Positions 16,471-23,816 of a DNA stretch of 64,000 nt are shown in pieces. The position numbers and the translations under genes are program-made. How positions within the stretch are numbered: the first letter of the stretch is position 1; every line of letters starts with the position of its first letter. A model generated the notes under the pieces. It saw only the letters and a program-made list of their open reading frames with translations. It made no database searches and was not told where the DNA came from. The stretch comes from Novosphingobium lentum NBRC 107847 (GTDB lineage Bacteria > Pseudomonadota > Alphaproteobacteria > Sphingomonadales > Sphingomonadaceae): the NCBI RefSeq assembly GCF_001590965.1, contig NZ_BCTW01000001.1:1-64000 (forward strand), in the 5' to 3' direction.

Positions 16471-18129
16471 ATGAACAACGAATGGGACGCGATCGTCATC
16501 GGATCGGGCGCGGCGGGGCTGACGGCAGCGGTGACCGCGGCGCGCAAGGGCCTCAAGGTTCTGGTCGTCGAAAAGACCGACGTGTTCGGCGGAACCACCG
16601 CGATTTCGGGCGGCGGCATCTGGATTCCGGGCAACCATCACATGATCGCCGCCGGCATTCCCGAACCCGCCGGTGCCGCGCGCAACTACATCGCCACGCT
16701 GGTCGGCGAAAAGCTGAACACCGCTGCGCTCGACGCCTATCTGCAGGCCGGGCCGGAAATGGTGCGCTTTCTGGAAGACCAGACCGAAGTCGCCTTCGCG
16801 CTGGCCGATCATTCGCCCGACTGGCATCCCGAGATCGACGGCGCCAGCAAGAACGGTCGCCTGCTGCGGCCGCTCGAATACCGCACGCAAAAGCTCGCTG
16901 GCTATGCCGACGAACTGCGCCTGCCGCGCAGCGAATTCAACGCGCCGGTCGGCTTCATGATCGATCTGCCCGATCTGCCCCATCTCGACGCGATGAAATC
17001 CTCGCCCAAGTCGATGTTCTACATGCTGAAGATCGTCGGCCAGTACGGGCTCGACAAGCTGATGGGCCGCAAGCGCGGGTCGCGCATCACCATGGGCAAC
17101 GCGCTGGCCGCGCGCCTGCTGCGCTCGGCGCACGACGCCGGCGTCACGCTGTGGCGCAACACCGGCGTCACCGGCTTGATCGGCGGGCCCGACGGCATCA
17201 CCGGCATCCGCGTGGAGCGCGATGGCAAGCCGCTGGAACTCAGCGCGAAGAAAGGCGTGGTCCTGGCCACCGGCGGTTTCTCGGCCAACGAGCAGCTACG
17301 CCGGGCGTACATGCCCTACCCCGATCAGCACATCTCGATCATGGCCGGGTGCAACACCGGCGACGGCATGAACATGGGGCTTGAGGCGGGCGGCACGATC
17401 GACGGAGAGAACGTCGCCAACGGCGTGTGGTCCGTCGTCTCGACCATGACCAAGCCGGATGGCTCCAAAGCGATCTATGCCCACCTCATCGACATGGCCA
17501 AGCCGGGCTGCATCGCGGTCGACAAGTCGGGCAAGCGCTTCGGCAACGAAGCCTCGAACACCTTCGTGGAATTCATGCACAAGGCCGGCGCGGTTCCGGC
17601 GTGGCTGGTCGCCGATGCCGCGTTCGTCAAGAAGTACGGCCTGGGCCTGTCGCTGCCCGGCGGCGGCGCGATCAAGAAACTGGTCGCGGCAAACTACCTG
17701 ATCGAAGGCGCCACCATCGCCGAACTGGCGGGCAAGATCGGAGTCGGCGCGGCCGCTCTGGCCGATACCGTGGCCCGGATGAACGCTTATGCCAAGACCG
17801 GCACGGACCCCGAATTCCACAAGGGCGAGGCCGCGCTCGATCGCGACCTTGGCGATCCGCGCCACACCCCCAATGCCTGCCTAGGCCCGGTCGAAACCGC
17901 GCCGTTCTATGCGGTGCAGATCTATCCCGGCGACGGATCGACCACCGTGGGTTTGCGCATCGACGGCGAAGCGCGGGTACTCGATGCCTCGGGCAAGGTC
18001 ATCCCCGGCCTGCACGCGGCGGGGCTGGATGCCAACTCGATCTGGCGCGGCAACGCCCCGGCGCATGGTTGCAATGTCGGCCCGGCGATGACGCTGGGCT
18101 ACATCGCGGCAAGAAGCCTCGCGGCTTGA
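16471..18129 (+). CDS. KstD-like FAD-dependent oxidoreductase
   Basis: The 552-residue flavoprotein belongs to the fumarate reductase/3-ketosteroid delta1-dehydrogenase superfamily. The dinucleotide-binding motif GSGAAGL is at residues 11-17 and the FAD-loop 'GGTTAISGGGIWIPGN' at 40-55. 'VVLATGGFSAN' closes the FAD domain, and 'GCNVGPAMTLGYIAARS' ends the protein. It should dehydrogenate a cyclic ketone or a related ring (1,2-desaturation), or act as a reductase. It is not joined to a cytochrome domain. GGGAGGA lies in front of the ATG. It is monocistronic and ends at a sphingomonad-type repeat. Confidence 0.82.
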   Translation: MNNEWDAIVIGSGAAGLTAAVTAARKGLKVLVVEKTDVFGGTTAISGGGIWIPGNHHMIAAGIPEPAGAARNYIATLVGEKLNTAALDAYLQAGPEMVRFLEDQTEVAFALADHSPDWHPEIDGASKNGRLLRPLEYRTQKLAGYADELRLPRSEFNAPVGFMIDLPDLPHLDAMKSSPKSMFYMLKIVGQYGLDKLMGRKRGSRITMGNALAARLLRSAHDAGVTLWRNTGVTGLIGGPDGITGIRVERDGKPLELSAKKGVVLATGGFSANEQLRRAYMPYPDQHISIMAGCNTGDGMNMGLEAGGTIDGENVANGVWSVVSTMTKPDGSKAIYAHLIDMAKPGCIAVDKSGKRFGNEASNTFVEFMHKAGAVPAWLVADAAFVKKYGLGLSLPGGGAIKKLVAANYLIEGATIAELAGKIGVGAAALADTVARMNAYAKTGTDPEFHKGEAALDRDLGDPRHTPNACLGPVETAPFYAVQIYPGDGSTTVGLRIDGEARVLDASGKVIPGLHAAGLDANSIWRGNAPAHGCNVGPAMTLGYIAARSLAA

Positions 18130-18157
18130 CGGGAATAAAGGAAATTCTCAACAACAC

Positions 18158-18234
18158 CCGCTCGTCCTGAGCCTGTCGCAGGACGCTGGCCTTACTTCAG
18201 GTTCAGCACCCTTCGACAGGCTCAGGGTGAGCGG
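18158..18234. repeat. Sphingomonad-type intergenic palindrome (CCTGAGCCTGTCG family)
   Basis: The arms at 18158-18178 and 18214-18234 share CCGCTC-NN-CCTGAGCCTGTCG as inverted copies, differing only at the two N positions. They are separated by 35 bases. This family of extragenic palindromes is abundant in sphingomonad genomes (prior knowledge). Here it separates the convergent KstD-like and SDR genes and may end transcription. Confidence 0.8.
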
Positions 18235-18296
18235 TTCATGGGGTCGTGACGCAGAAGCTCCGCAACTTGCGTTCATCCGCAACAGGATACTGCACG

Positions 18297-19097
18297 TTAG
18301 CCAGCGCCTTCCATGAACGCCTTGAGATCGGCGTAGTGTGGCTGGTGGATCAGCCCGCCGCCCGAGATCGAGATGTTCTCTCCCGTGATATAGCGCGATT
18401 CGTCCGATGCCAGGAACGCCACCAGCGCGGCAATATCGTCGGGCGTGCCGAATTCGGGCGTCAGGATGTGGCGCTTGATGATGTCCTTCAGCCCCGGCAC
18501 CGTCTTGTCGAGCGCCTCGGTCAGCACCACGCCCGGCGCGATGCTGTTGCAGCGGATGTTCTGGCTGCCGTGTTGCGTGGCGACATAGCGGGTCAGCGTG
18601 ATGATCGCGCCCTTGGTCGAGCCATAGGCGATGCGCGCCAGATCGCCCGCCGTGCCCGAATTCGACGCGGTGTTGACGATCGATCCGCCGCCGTTCGCGA
18701 TCATGTGGGGAATGGCATAGCGGCAGCCGAGCATGTAGCCGGTCAGGTTGACGTTCAGGATTTCCTGCCAGATCGCCAGCGGGATATCGACCGTGGTGCT
18801 GTCCTGCGCCGATTTGACCGGATCGGTCATCGCAGCATTGTTGTGCAGGATGTCGAGCTTGCCGAAATGGCTGACGGTCTGTTCCACCAGCGCCTTGACC
18901 GAATCCGCATCGGCGGCGTCGAACGCGACCGCGATCGCCGCATCGCCCAGCGTTTCGGCCACGCGCTTGGCCGATTCCTCGAAGATGTCGGCCACCGCGA
19001 CCCGCGCGCCTTCGGACACCAGCCGCCGCGCGACCGCCGATCCGATACCGCCGCCGCCGCCGGTCACGATCGCCACTCTGCCTGCCAGTCTGTTCAT
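18297..19097 (-). CDS. SDR-family oxidoreductase
   Basis: The 266-residue classical SDR has TGGGGGIG at residues 12-19, 'NNAAMTD', active-site 'NTASNSG' and Y-G-S-T-K, and the terminal 'ISGGGLIHQPHYADLKAFMEG'. The extended C-terminal tail with 'HQPHYAD' is closely similar to the tail of the SDR at 54352 ('HHSPYYADVMASLE'). The two are therefore probable paralogues with related substrates. It should be an NAD(P)-dependent hydroxy/keto oxidoreductase. It is 49 bases downstream of the AraC gene, last in the operon from 20991. Confidence 0.88.
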   Translation of the reverse strand: MNRLAGRVAIVTGGGGGIGSAVARRLVSEGARVAVADIFEESAKRVAETLGDAAIAVAFDAADADSVKALVEQTVSHFGKLDILHNNAAMTDPVKSAQDSTTVDIPLAIWQEILNVNLTGYMLGCRYAIPHMIANGGGSIVNTASNSGTAGDLARIAYGSTKGAIITLTRYVATQHGSQNIRCNSIAPGVVLTEALDKTVPGLKDIIKRHILTPEFGTPDDIAALVAFLASDESRYITGENISISGGGLIHQPHYADLKAFMEGAG

Positions 19098-19146
19098 GCG
19101 TGTTGGTTCCTGATGTTGAAAGCGGCCCGGCAGCGACGTTTGCTTT

Positions 19147-20067
19147 TTATTGCAGCAAGCCCGGCCGGAATCTGAAATCGCGCGGCGTCGTGCCGGTGGC
19201 AGCGCGGAACGCGGCGGAAAACGCCGACGAGCTGCGGAAACCGCACCGCCAGCTGACTTCCTTGATGCGCAGTTCATCCGAGGCGAGCAGTTCCTTGGCC
19301 AGATCGATGCGGCACCGCGCGATGAAATCGCCGATGCTGCCGCCGGTGGCCTGTTTGAACACGCGCGCCACGTTGCGCGTGCTCATCCCGCAGGCCCGGC
19401 CGATGTCCGAAATGCTCAGCGCGCTCGACAGGTTTTCGCGGATGTATTCCTCGATCCGCCGCGCCTGATGGGGCAGGACCAAGCCGTTCATCGGATCGTT
19501 GGCGAGCTGCGACCAGCGCGCCAGCTCGACCGTGGCACCGATCGCCATCGCTTCGAGCAGGGGACCGGCCGCAAACCCCGGCGAGACCAGTTCACCCGCG
19601 ATCGCCAGCAGATAGCGGCGCAAGGTCAGGTTCTGGATATCGGCATGCGGCACCGCGTCGGCCAGCGGATTTTCACCTTCGAACACTTGGTCCAGAAACG
19701 CGTTGCCGAAGGACAGGCACAACAGCTTGCGCTTTTCGAGCGCCGGCTGGCCCCAGTAGATCGCGTCGGGCGGCAGATAGAGCACGCTGCCCGAATACTG
19801 CGGTTCCGACCAGCGATCAGAGCGCAGGATGCTGCGCCGCATGCTGCCGTCGAGCGAAATGTCGAGGTAATGGCGTTGCGGCAACAGGTGTCCGGCGGAC
19901 GGACGGACCCAATCGTACTGGCGGATGTCCATCGTCAGGTCATGCGAAGCGAACCGCGCGAGAATCTCGAAACCTTGCACGAACTCGCGATTCTGGTGGG
20001 ACCAGTCGCTTTCGGGCCTGATCAGCGCGGCACCGTCGCCTCCTCCGGTTCCGACAAGCGGCACCAT
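19147..20067 (-). CDS. AraC-family transcriptional regulator
   Basis: The 306-residue protein has an N-terminal sensory part of about 200 residues and a C-terminal AraC/XylS double helix-turn-helix. 'SALSISDIGRACGMSTRNVARVFKQATGG' is the first HTH and 'IKEVSWRCGFRSSSAFSAAFRAATGTTPRDFR' the second. It should activate a nearby promoter on binding a pathway compound. The ATG at 20067 overlaps the TGA of the CMD gene by one base, so the regulator is made together with the enzymes of its operon. Which promoters it controls is not shown. Confidence 0.9.
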   Translation of the reverse strand: MVPLVGTGGGDGAALIRPESDWSHQNREFVQGFEILARFASHDLTMDIRQYDWVRPSAGHLLPQRHYLDISLDGSMRRSILRSDRWSEPQYSGSVLYLPPDAIYWGQPALEKRKLLCLSFGNAFLDQVFEGENPLADAVPHADIQNLTLRRYLLAIAGELVSPGFAAGPLLEAMAIGATVELARWSQLANDPMNGLVLPHQARRIEEYIRENLSSALSISDIGRACGMSTRNVARVFKQATGGSIGDFIARCRIDLAKELLASDELRIKEVSWRCGFRSSSAFSAAFRAATGTTPRDFRFRPGLLQ

Positions 20068-20504
20068 CAATTGCGCTCCCTGGCTTTTTTGGCCTTGGCT
20101 TTGCCGGGTTTGGCTTTGCCGGCTCTGGTCGCGTTCACTTTGGCTTTGGCGGCCTCGATGCCCCGGAACAGCGCCGATGCGTTGCCGGCGCCGGCATAGA
20201 ACAGCAGGAAGTGCGGGATCAGTTCCAGCTGATCATCGGTGAATTCATCGTTGAGCAGCGCGCCCGTCACTTGCGTCTCGATCAGGTCGGCCCGGCCCAG
20301 CATGGTCGTGAGGCCAAGGACCATCAGCCGCTTTTCGCGAATGGTCAGCGCCGGGTCGGCCCACAAGTTGCGGAACTGGTTGGTGACGATTTCCTGGTTG
20401 AAGCGATTGCCCTTGTACGGCTCCATCATTTCGGAAAAGCCCGCGCCATAGACGGCATCGACCGCTTCGCGACCTTGCGTCCAGGCCTCATCGTTCGTGG
20501 TCAC
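20067..20504 (-). CDS. Carboxymuconolactone decarboxylase-family protein
   Basis: The 145-residue helical protein is of the CMD/AhpD-like family. 'FRNLWADPALTIREKRLMVLGLTTMLGRAD' and 'ELIPHFLLFYAGAGNASALFRGI' match the two family helices. It lacks the C-x-x-C of AhpD-type peroxidases, so a decarboxylase/lactone or binding role is more likely. The last 20 residues form an odd Lys/Ala tail rich in 'AKPGKAKAKK'. GTG 20504 is preferred because AGGAG precedes it by eight bases; an open frame continues to 20543. It follows the LEH-like gene by 28 bases. Confidence 0.72.
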   Translation of the reverse strand: MTTNDEAWTQGREAVDAVYGAGFSEMMEPYKGNRFNQEIVTNQFRNLWADPALTIREKRLMVLGLTTMLGRADLIETQVTGALLNDEFTDDQLELIPHFLLFYAGAGNASALFRGIEAAKAKVNATRAGKAKPGKAKAKKARERN

Positions 20505-20532
20505 GCGCGTCGCTCCTCCGCTCGGGCCGGGG

Positions 20533-20991
20533 TCAGACTTCAACCTGGGTGTCCATCATCTGGCGCATGGTTTCGCCAGACACGCCGATCTGGTCGGCGA
20601 TATCGAGCATGTCCCAGTATTCGCGCCAGAACACGATGCGGTCATTGTCATCGACCGTGAAGATCCCGGCGACGTTGGTGATGATTTCCTTGTCGCCATC
20701 GAGCAGGCGCACCCGGTCGACCCGCTCGGTAAACACGGTGTCGCCCGAGCTGGCGATGTTGAGCAGCTCGCAGTCGCAATCCTTGTAGATGCGATACTGG
20801 CGTTCTGCTTCGCGGCAGATGCCCTCTGCGCCGTAGACGACATTGGCCAGCGGCACGACCGCCTGCCAGCGCGCATCGGGTGCCAGCGCGGCGCGGATCT
20901 TGTCGAGGTCCAGCCTGGCGGTGTGAAACAGCGCCAGAAATTCCTTTACCGCAGTTTCCTTGCTGTTCGAGGTTTGCGTGCTGTTCGCCAT
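20533..20991 (-). CDS. Limonene-epoxide-hydrolase-like NTF2-fold protein
   Basis: The 152-residue protein is cone-folded. The segment 'GDTVFTERVDRVRLLDGDKEI' followed by 'IVFWREYWDMLD' resembles limonene-1,2-epoxide hydrolase, where an Arg-x-Asp pair and a later acidic residue activate water. It may therefore hydrolyse an epoxide or perform a related isomerisation. It is the first gene of a four-gene operon (LEH-like, CMD, AraC, SDR). It faces the kinase-like gene at 21240 across a 248-base region that holds an operator palindrome. Confidence 0.7.
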   Translation of the reverse strand: MANSTQTSNSKETAVKEFLALFHTARLDLDKIRAALAPDARWQAVVPLANVVYGAEGICREAERQYRIYKDCDCELLNIASSGDTVFTERVDRVRLLDGDKEIITNVAGIFTVDDNDRIVFWREYWDMLDIADQIGVSGETMRQMMDTQVEV

Positions 20992-21061
20992 GGCTCACTC
21001 CATCCCCTCGCCGCCGGTTTCGGCTGACAACTCGATTTGGACGGTGCGGGCATGGCATCCA

Positions 21062-21077
21062 CCTTCCTATTGGCAGG
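21062..21077. promoter_or_regulatory. CCTNYC-N4-GRNAGG operator (site 4)
   Basis: CCTTCC-TATT-GGCAGG lies 71 bases upstream of the minus-strand start at 20991 and 163 bases upstream of the plus-strand start at 21240. The distance favours control of the minus-strand LEH-like operon. Confidence 0.65.
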
Positions 21078-21239
21078 GTCCAATCGCGCTTCTGCGCCCA
21101 GAAACTTCCCGAAACAGGCAGAGGAACCACACGACCGAACTTTGGACGGGAGACCGGCAGTCCGGTCGTGCCGGCCCGCAAACACCCGGCCAGACCGGAA
21201 CAAACGAATTTTTGAAAACCTGAGAGAGGAGCACGATTG

Positions 21240-22391
21240 ATGACGCAGGAAGCTGTAACAGAAGCACGGGTCGTGGATCACAACCCCGTCCCCCGCCCTT
21301 ATCCCCGCCGCACCGATCTACTGCCCACCGGTCGCTTCACGCCCGACGCTGCCTGGCTGGGCGCGCTGATGGCCAACAAGTACCCCGGCGTCGTTGCCAA
21401 CAGCATGGAGGTGGTCGAACTGTTCGACAGCCACACCACCAAGCTGCGCGTCGCGGTGGACTGGAACGCGGCCGGCGTCGCTGCCGGACTGCCGCGCAAC
21501 TTGTGCATCAAGTCCAACTGGTCGGGCATGTTCGACGATGTCGACATTCACGCGCTCGAGGCGCGGTTCTACCATTTCCTCACCGACAAGCTCACCTGCC
21601 AGACGGCCACGTGCTACTATTCCGATTGGGATGATGACGGTTCGGGTCGCGGTGTGGTCGTTCTGGAAGACCTGATCGATCGCGGCGGCAAGTTCGGCCA
21701 CAGCACCCAGCATTGCGGCATCGACGTGATCGCACAGAACCTGGCCGATCTCGCCAAGCTTCACGGCGGACTGTGGAACAGCCCGCTGATCACGCCCGAA
21801 GCCGCGCCCTGGCTGCCCACCTCGATGAACGTTCCGGTCGATCACGATCAGGTGCGCATCATGTGGCACTGGATCGGCGAAAACCTGAAGGACGACAATT
21901 TCCGCGCCATTGCGCCCAAGCACTATCTCGACGATCCGGAGCGGGTATCGCGCGCCTACGACAAGCTCACCGAATACGAGCGTGCGTTCGATGCGCCCTA
22001 TTGCGTGATCCTGGGCGATTGCCACCAGGGCAACACCTATATCCTGCCGTCGGGCGAGCGGCTGTGGCTCGACTGGCAGCTGGGCCGTCGCGGTCGCCCG
22101 TGGCGCGATCTGACCTACTTCACCGTCGGATCGCTTACGGTCGAGGAACGACGCCACCACCACAAGGATCTGGTCGCGCATTATCGCGATTGCCTGATCC
22201 GGGAAGGTGCGACCGACGTGATCGACCTCGACACGATCTGGAACGAGCAGATCCCGCGCTGGGTGATCTACGGGATCCAGGCCTGGGTCGCCAACATGGA
22301 CTACTGGGGCCAGAACGGCCTGCCCATGAACGAGCGCTTCTTCGCCGCCGGCGAAGACCTCAACACCTGGAAGATCCTGCTGGGCGAATAA
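21240..22391 (+). CDS. Aminoglycoside-phosphotransferase-fold kinase-like protein
   Basis: The 383-residue protein has the APH/ecdysteroid-kinase-like fold. The catalytic loop reads 'GDCHQGNTYILPSGERLWLDWQ', with the expected H-x-G-N and the Mg-binding Asp of 'LDWQ'. An upstream 'GVVVLEDLIDRGGKFG' corresponds to the hinge. It should phosphorylate a small alcohol or act on an acyl-CoA-like ligand, and related genes are common in steroid and terpenoid clusters. AGGAG lies eight bases before ATG 21240. The gene is monocistronic and is followed by a structured repeat and a strong hairpin. A second, longer member of the fold is at 56036. Confidence 0.8.
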   Translation: MTQEAVTEARVVDHNPVPRPYPRRTDLLPTGRFTPDAAWLGALMANKYPGVVANSMEVVELFDSHTTKLRVAVDWNAAGVAAGLPRNLCIKSNWSGMFDDVDIHALEARFYHFLTDKLTCQTATCYYSDWDDDGSGRGVVVLEDLIDRGGKFGHSTQHCGIDVIAQNLADLAKLHGGLWNSPLITPEAAPWLPTSMNVPVDHDQVRIMWHWIGENLKDDNFRAIAPKHYLDDPERVSRAYDKLTEYERAFDAPYCVILGDCHQGNTYILPSGERLWLDWQLGRRGRPWRDLTYFTVGSLTVEERRHHHKDLVAHYRDCLIREGATDVIDLDTIWNEQIPRWVIYGIQAWVANMDYWGQNGLPMNERFFAAGEDLNTWKILLGE

Positions 22392-22416
22392 GCCCTCGAA
22401 CACCCGGCGCTCAGAC

Positions 22417-22500
22417 TGCCCACCCCCAACCCCTCCCGCTTGCGGGAGGTGAGCGAGACTGGCGCCTTCGCAGTAGGCGCTGGTCACAGCGGGGTGGGCA
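22417..22500. repeat. Branched intergenic repeat (outer stem with two inner hairpins)
   Basis: Outer arms TGCCCACCCC (22417-22426) and GGGGTGGGCA (22491-22500) pair perfectly. Inside are two hairpins: CCTCCCGC/GCGGGAGG (22432-22449), and GCGCC/GGCGC within 22462-22480. The predicted fold is a three-way junction. Such compact elements are repeated in sphingomonad intergenic DNA (prior knowledge). Confidence 0.65.
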
Positions 22501-22540
22501 TCGAACTGGCCCGCTGGCCAACGACATTTGCCCAACGACG

Positions 22541-22572
22541 AAAGGGCGCGCTCCGCAAGGAACGCGCCCTTT
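22541..22572. terminator. Bidirectional hairpin terminator
   Basis: AAAGGGCGCG (22541-22550) pairs with CGCGCCCTTT (22563-22572) across a 12-base loop. The stem ends in A and T runs on its two sides, so it can terminate transcription of both the kinase-like gene (plus) and the NTF2-like gene (minus). Confidence 0.75.
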
Positions 22573-22603
22573 ATGTTGCGCGGCAGTGGCTGCCGCGCGC
22601 GCC

Positions 22604-23128
22604 TTACTTGTAAGGGTCGACCGGCTGCGGAACTTCGATGACTTCGAGGTCCTTGAGCATCGTCAGCACGTCGGAGATCGAATAGATGTGATCGATCTTG
22701 TCGCCGCGGAAACGCAGCCACGAGAACCACAGCACGTTCAGGTCGTTGCCGGTGGGCTGCACGCCCATGTAGGGGCCGCCGGTGTGCTTGCCGTGGTGAT
22801 GGCACAGCACGCAGATTTCGTCTTCGCCACGGCCCCACGCCTTCAGCGTGCGATAGATGCTGGGCGGGAACGTCTTGTACAGGCCCTGCGGCGAGGTCTT
22901 CCAGACGAAGTACGTACCCAGATCCGGCCGGTTGGGGTTGTCGTACGTCATGGTGTCGGTGTTGAAGAACGCGTCCATGCCGTCCCAATCGCCGCGATTG
23001 ATCACTTCGTGGAGGTTCATCCAATGCTCGGTCATGAACTTCTGGCGCGGGGTAAGACCGTCCGTGATTTCATCGCGCGTTTCCTGCGACAGGACGAAAT
23101 CGGCTTCGGTAAAGGGGGCAAGGCCCAT
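22604..23128 (-). CDS. SnoaL/NTF2-like protein
   Basis: The 174-residue protein belongs to the SnoaL-like group that includes ester cyclases. 'EVINRGDWDGMDAFFNTDTMTYDNPNR' starts the fold, and 'FSWLRFRGDKIDHIYSISDVLTMLKDL' ends it. A histidine-rich 'LCHHHGKHTGGPYMG' lies in the middle and is unusual among the NTF2-like proteins of this window. It could line a catalytic or metal site. The reaction is unknown. The gene diverges from the next NTF2-like gene, and an operator palindrome lies between them. Confidence 0.68.
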   Translation of the reverse strand: MGLAPFTEADFVLSQETRDEITDGLTPRQKFMTEHWMNLHEVINRGDWDGMDAFFNTDTMTYDNPNRPDLGTYFVWKTSPQGLYKTFPPSIYRTLKAWGRGEDEICVLCHHHGKHTGGPYMGVQPTGNDLNVLWFSWLRFRGDKIDHIYSISDVLTMLKDLEVIEVPQPVDPYK

Positions 23129-23234
23129 GTCAGTCTCCTAGATATACCGCGTGTCGCGGGGGTGTGTTCGGGCTTGGCCGGAACAGCATCCCGGCGGGCG
23201 GTCCACTCTTTGGCGAGCGGACCTTGCGCTTCAA

Positions 23235-23250
23235 CCTACCATTGGAGAGG
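23235..23250. promoter_or_regulatory. CCTNYC-N4-GRNAGG operator (site 5)
   Basis: CCTACC-ATTG-GAGAGG stands 65 bases upstream of the plus-strand start at 23315 and 107 bases upstream of the minus-strand start at 23128. TTGCGC lies nine bases before it on the plus strand. Confidence 0.7.
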
Positions 23251-23314
23251 CGGGTTCGGGTCTGCACGCGTGCGAATGCCCAGCGGTCAGAAAAACGATA
23301 GGTGGGAACGAGCG

Positions 23315-23773
23315 ATGGCGATCAGTGTGCAGGAAATGTCCGACCGGTTCGAAATCCAGGATCTGCTGGTCGGCTATTGCTATGCGGTCGATGCGCGGGA
23401 TTTCGACAAGCTCGACGAATATTTCACCGCCGATGCGTTCATCGATTATTCGGAGATGGCGCTGTTCAAGGGCACGCTGGCAGAGACCAAGGCATTCCTC
23501 ACGGCCAGCTTCCAGCAGGTCCTTGCTGCGCAGCATGTCGTGTCCACCACGCGCTACGAATTTGCCGCCGATGGCCAGAGCGCCAAGACCAAGACCGTCT
23601 GCTACAACCCGATGACCGTGACCAACACCGTCGAAACCGACACGATGATCTGCGGCCTGTGGTACATCCACGATCTGGTGCGCACGCCGGAAGGCTGGCG
23701 GATCGCAAAGCTGTACGAGGAAAAAAGCTACATGATCGGCGTGCCGGAATGGCTCAAGGGTCAGATGGGCTGA
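23315..23773 (+). CDS. SnoaL/NTF2-like protein
   Basis: The 152-residue protein has the SnoaL_4-type start 'MSDRFEIQDLLVGYCYAVDARDFDKLDEYFTADAFIDYS' and the final 'LVRTPEGWRIAKLYEEKSYM' strand pair. This is the ring-hydroxylating-dioxygenase-beta/NTF2 style. An enzymatic role on a pathway intermediate is likely but not specified by the sequence. It is 43 bases upstream of the PQQ dehydrogenase gene and probably cotranscribed with it. Confidence 0.75.
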   Translation: MAISVQEMSDRFEIQDLLVGYCYAVDARDFDKLDEYFTADAFIDYSEMALFKGTLAETKAFLTASFQQVLAAQHVVSTTRYEFAADGQSAKTKTVCYNPMTVTNTVETDTMICGLWYIHDLVRTPEGWRIAKLYEEKSYMIGVPEWLKGQMG

Positions 23774-23816
23774 CCCCGTTCCCCGCCAGCCAACCCCAAG
23801 CCGGACCGGAAAATCG

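Noticed and set aside
16434..17384. Second large frame overlapping the KstD-like gene on the plus strand
   Set aside because: It is the +1 shadow of the flavoprotein gene, with no domain and atypical Arg-rich composition.
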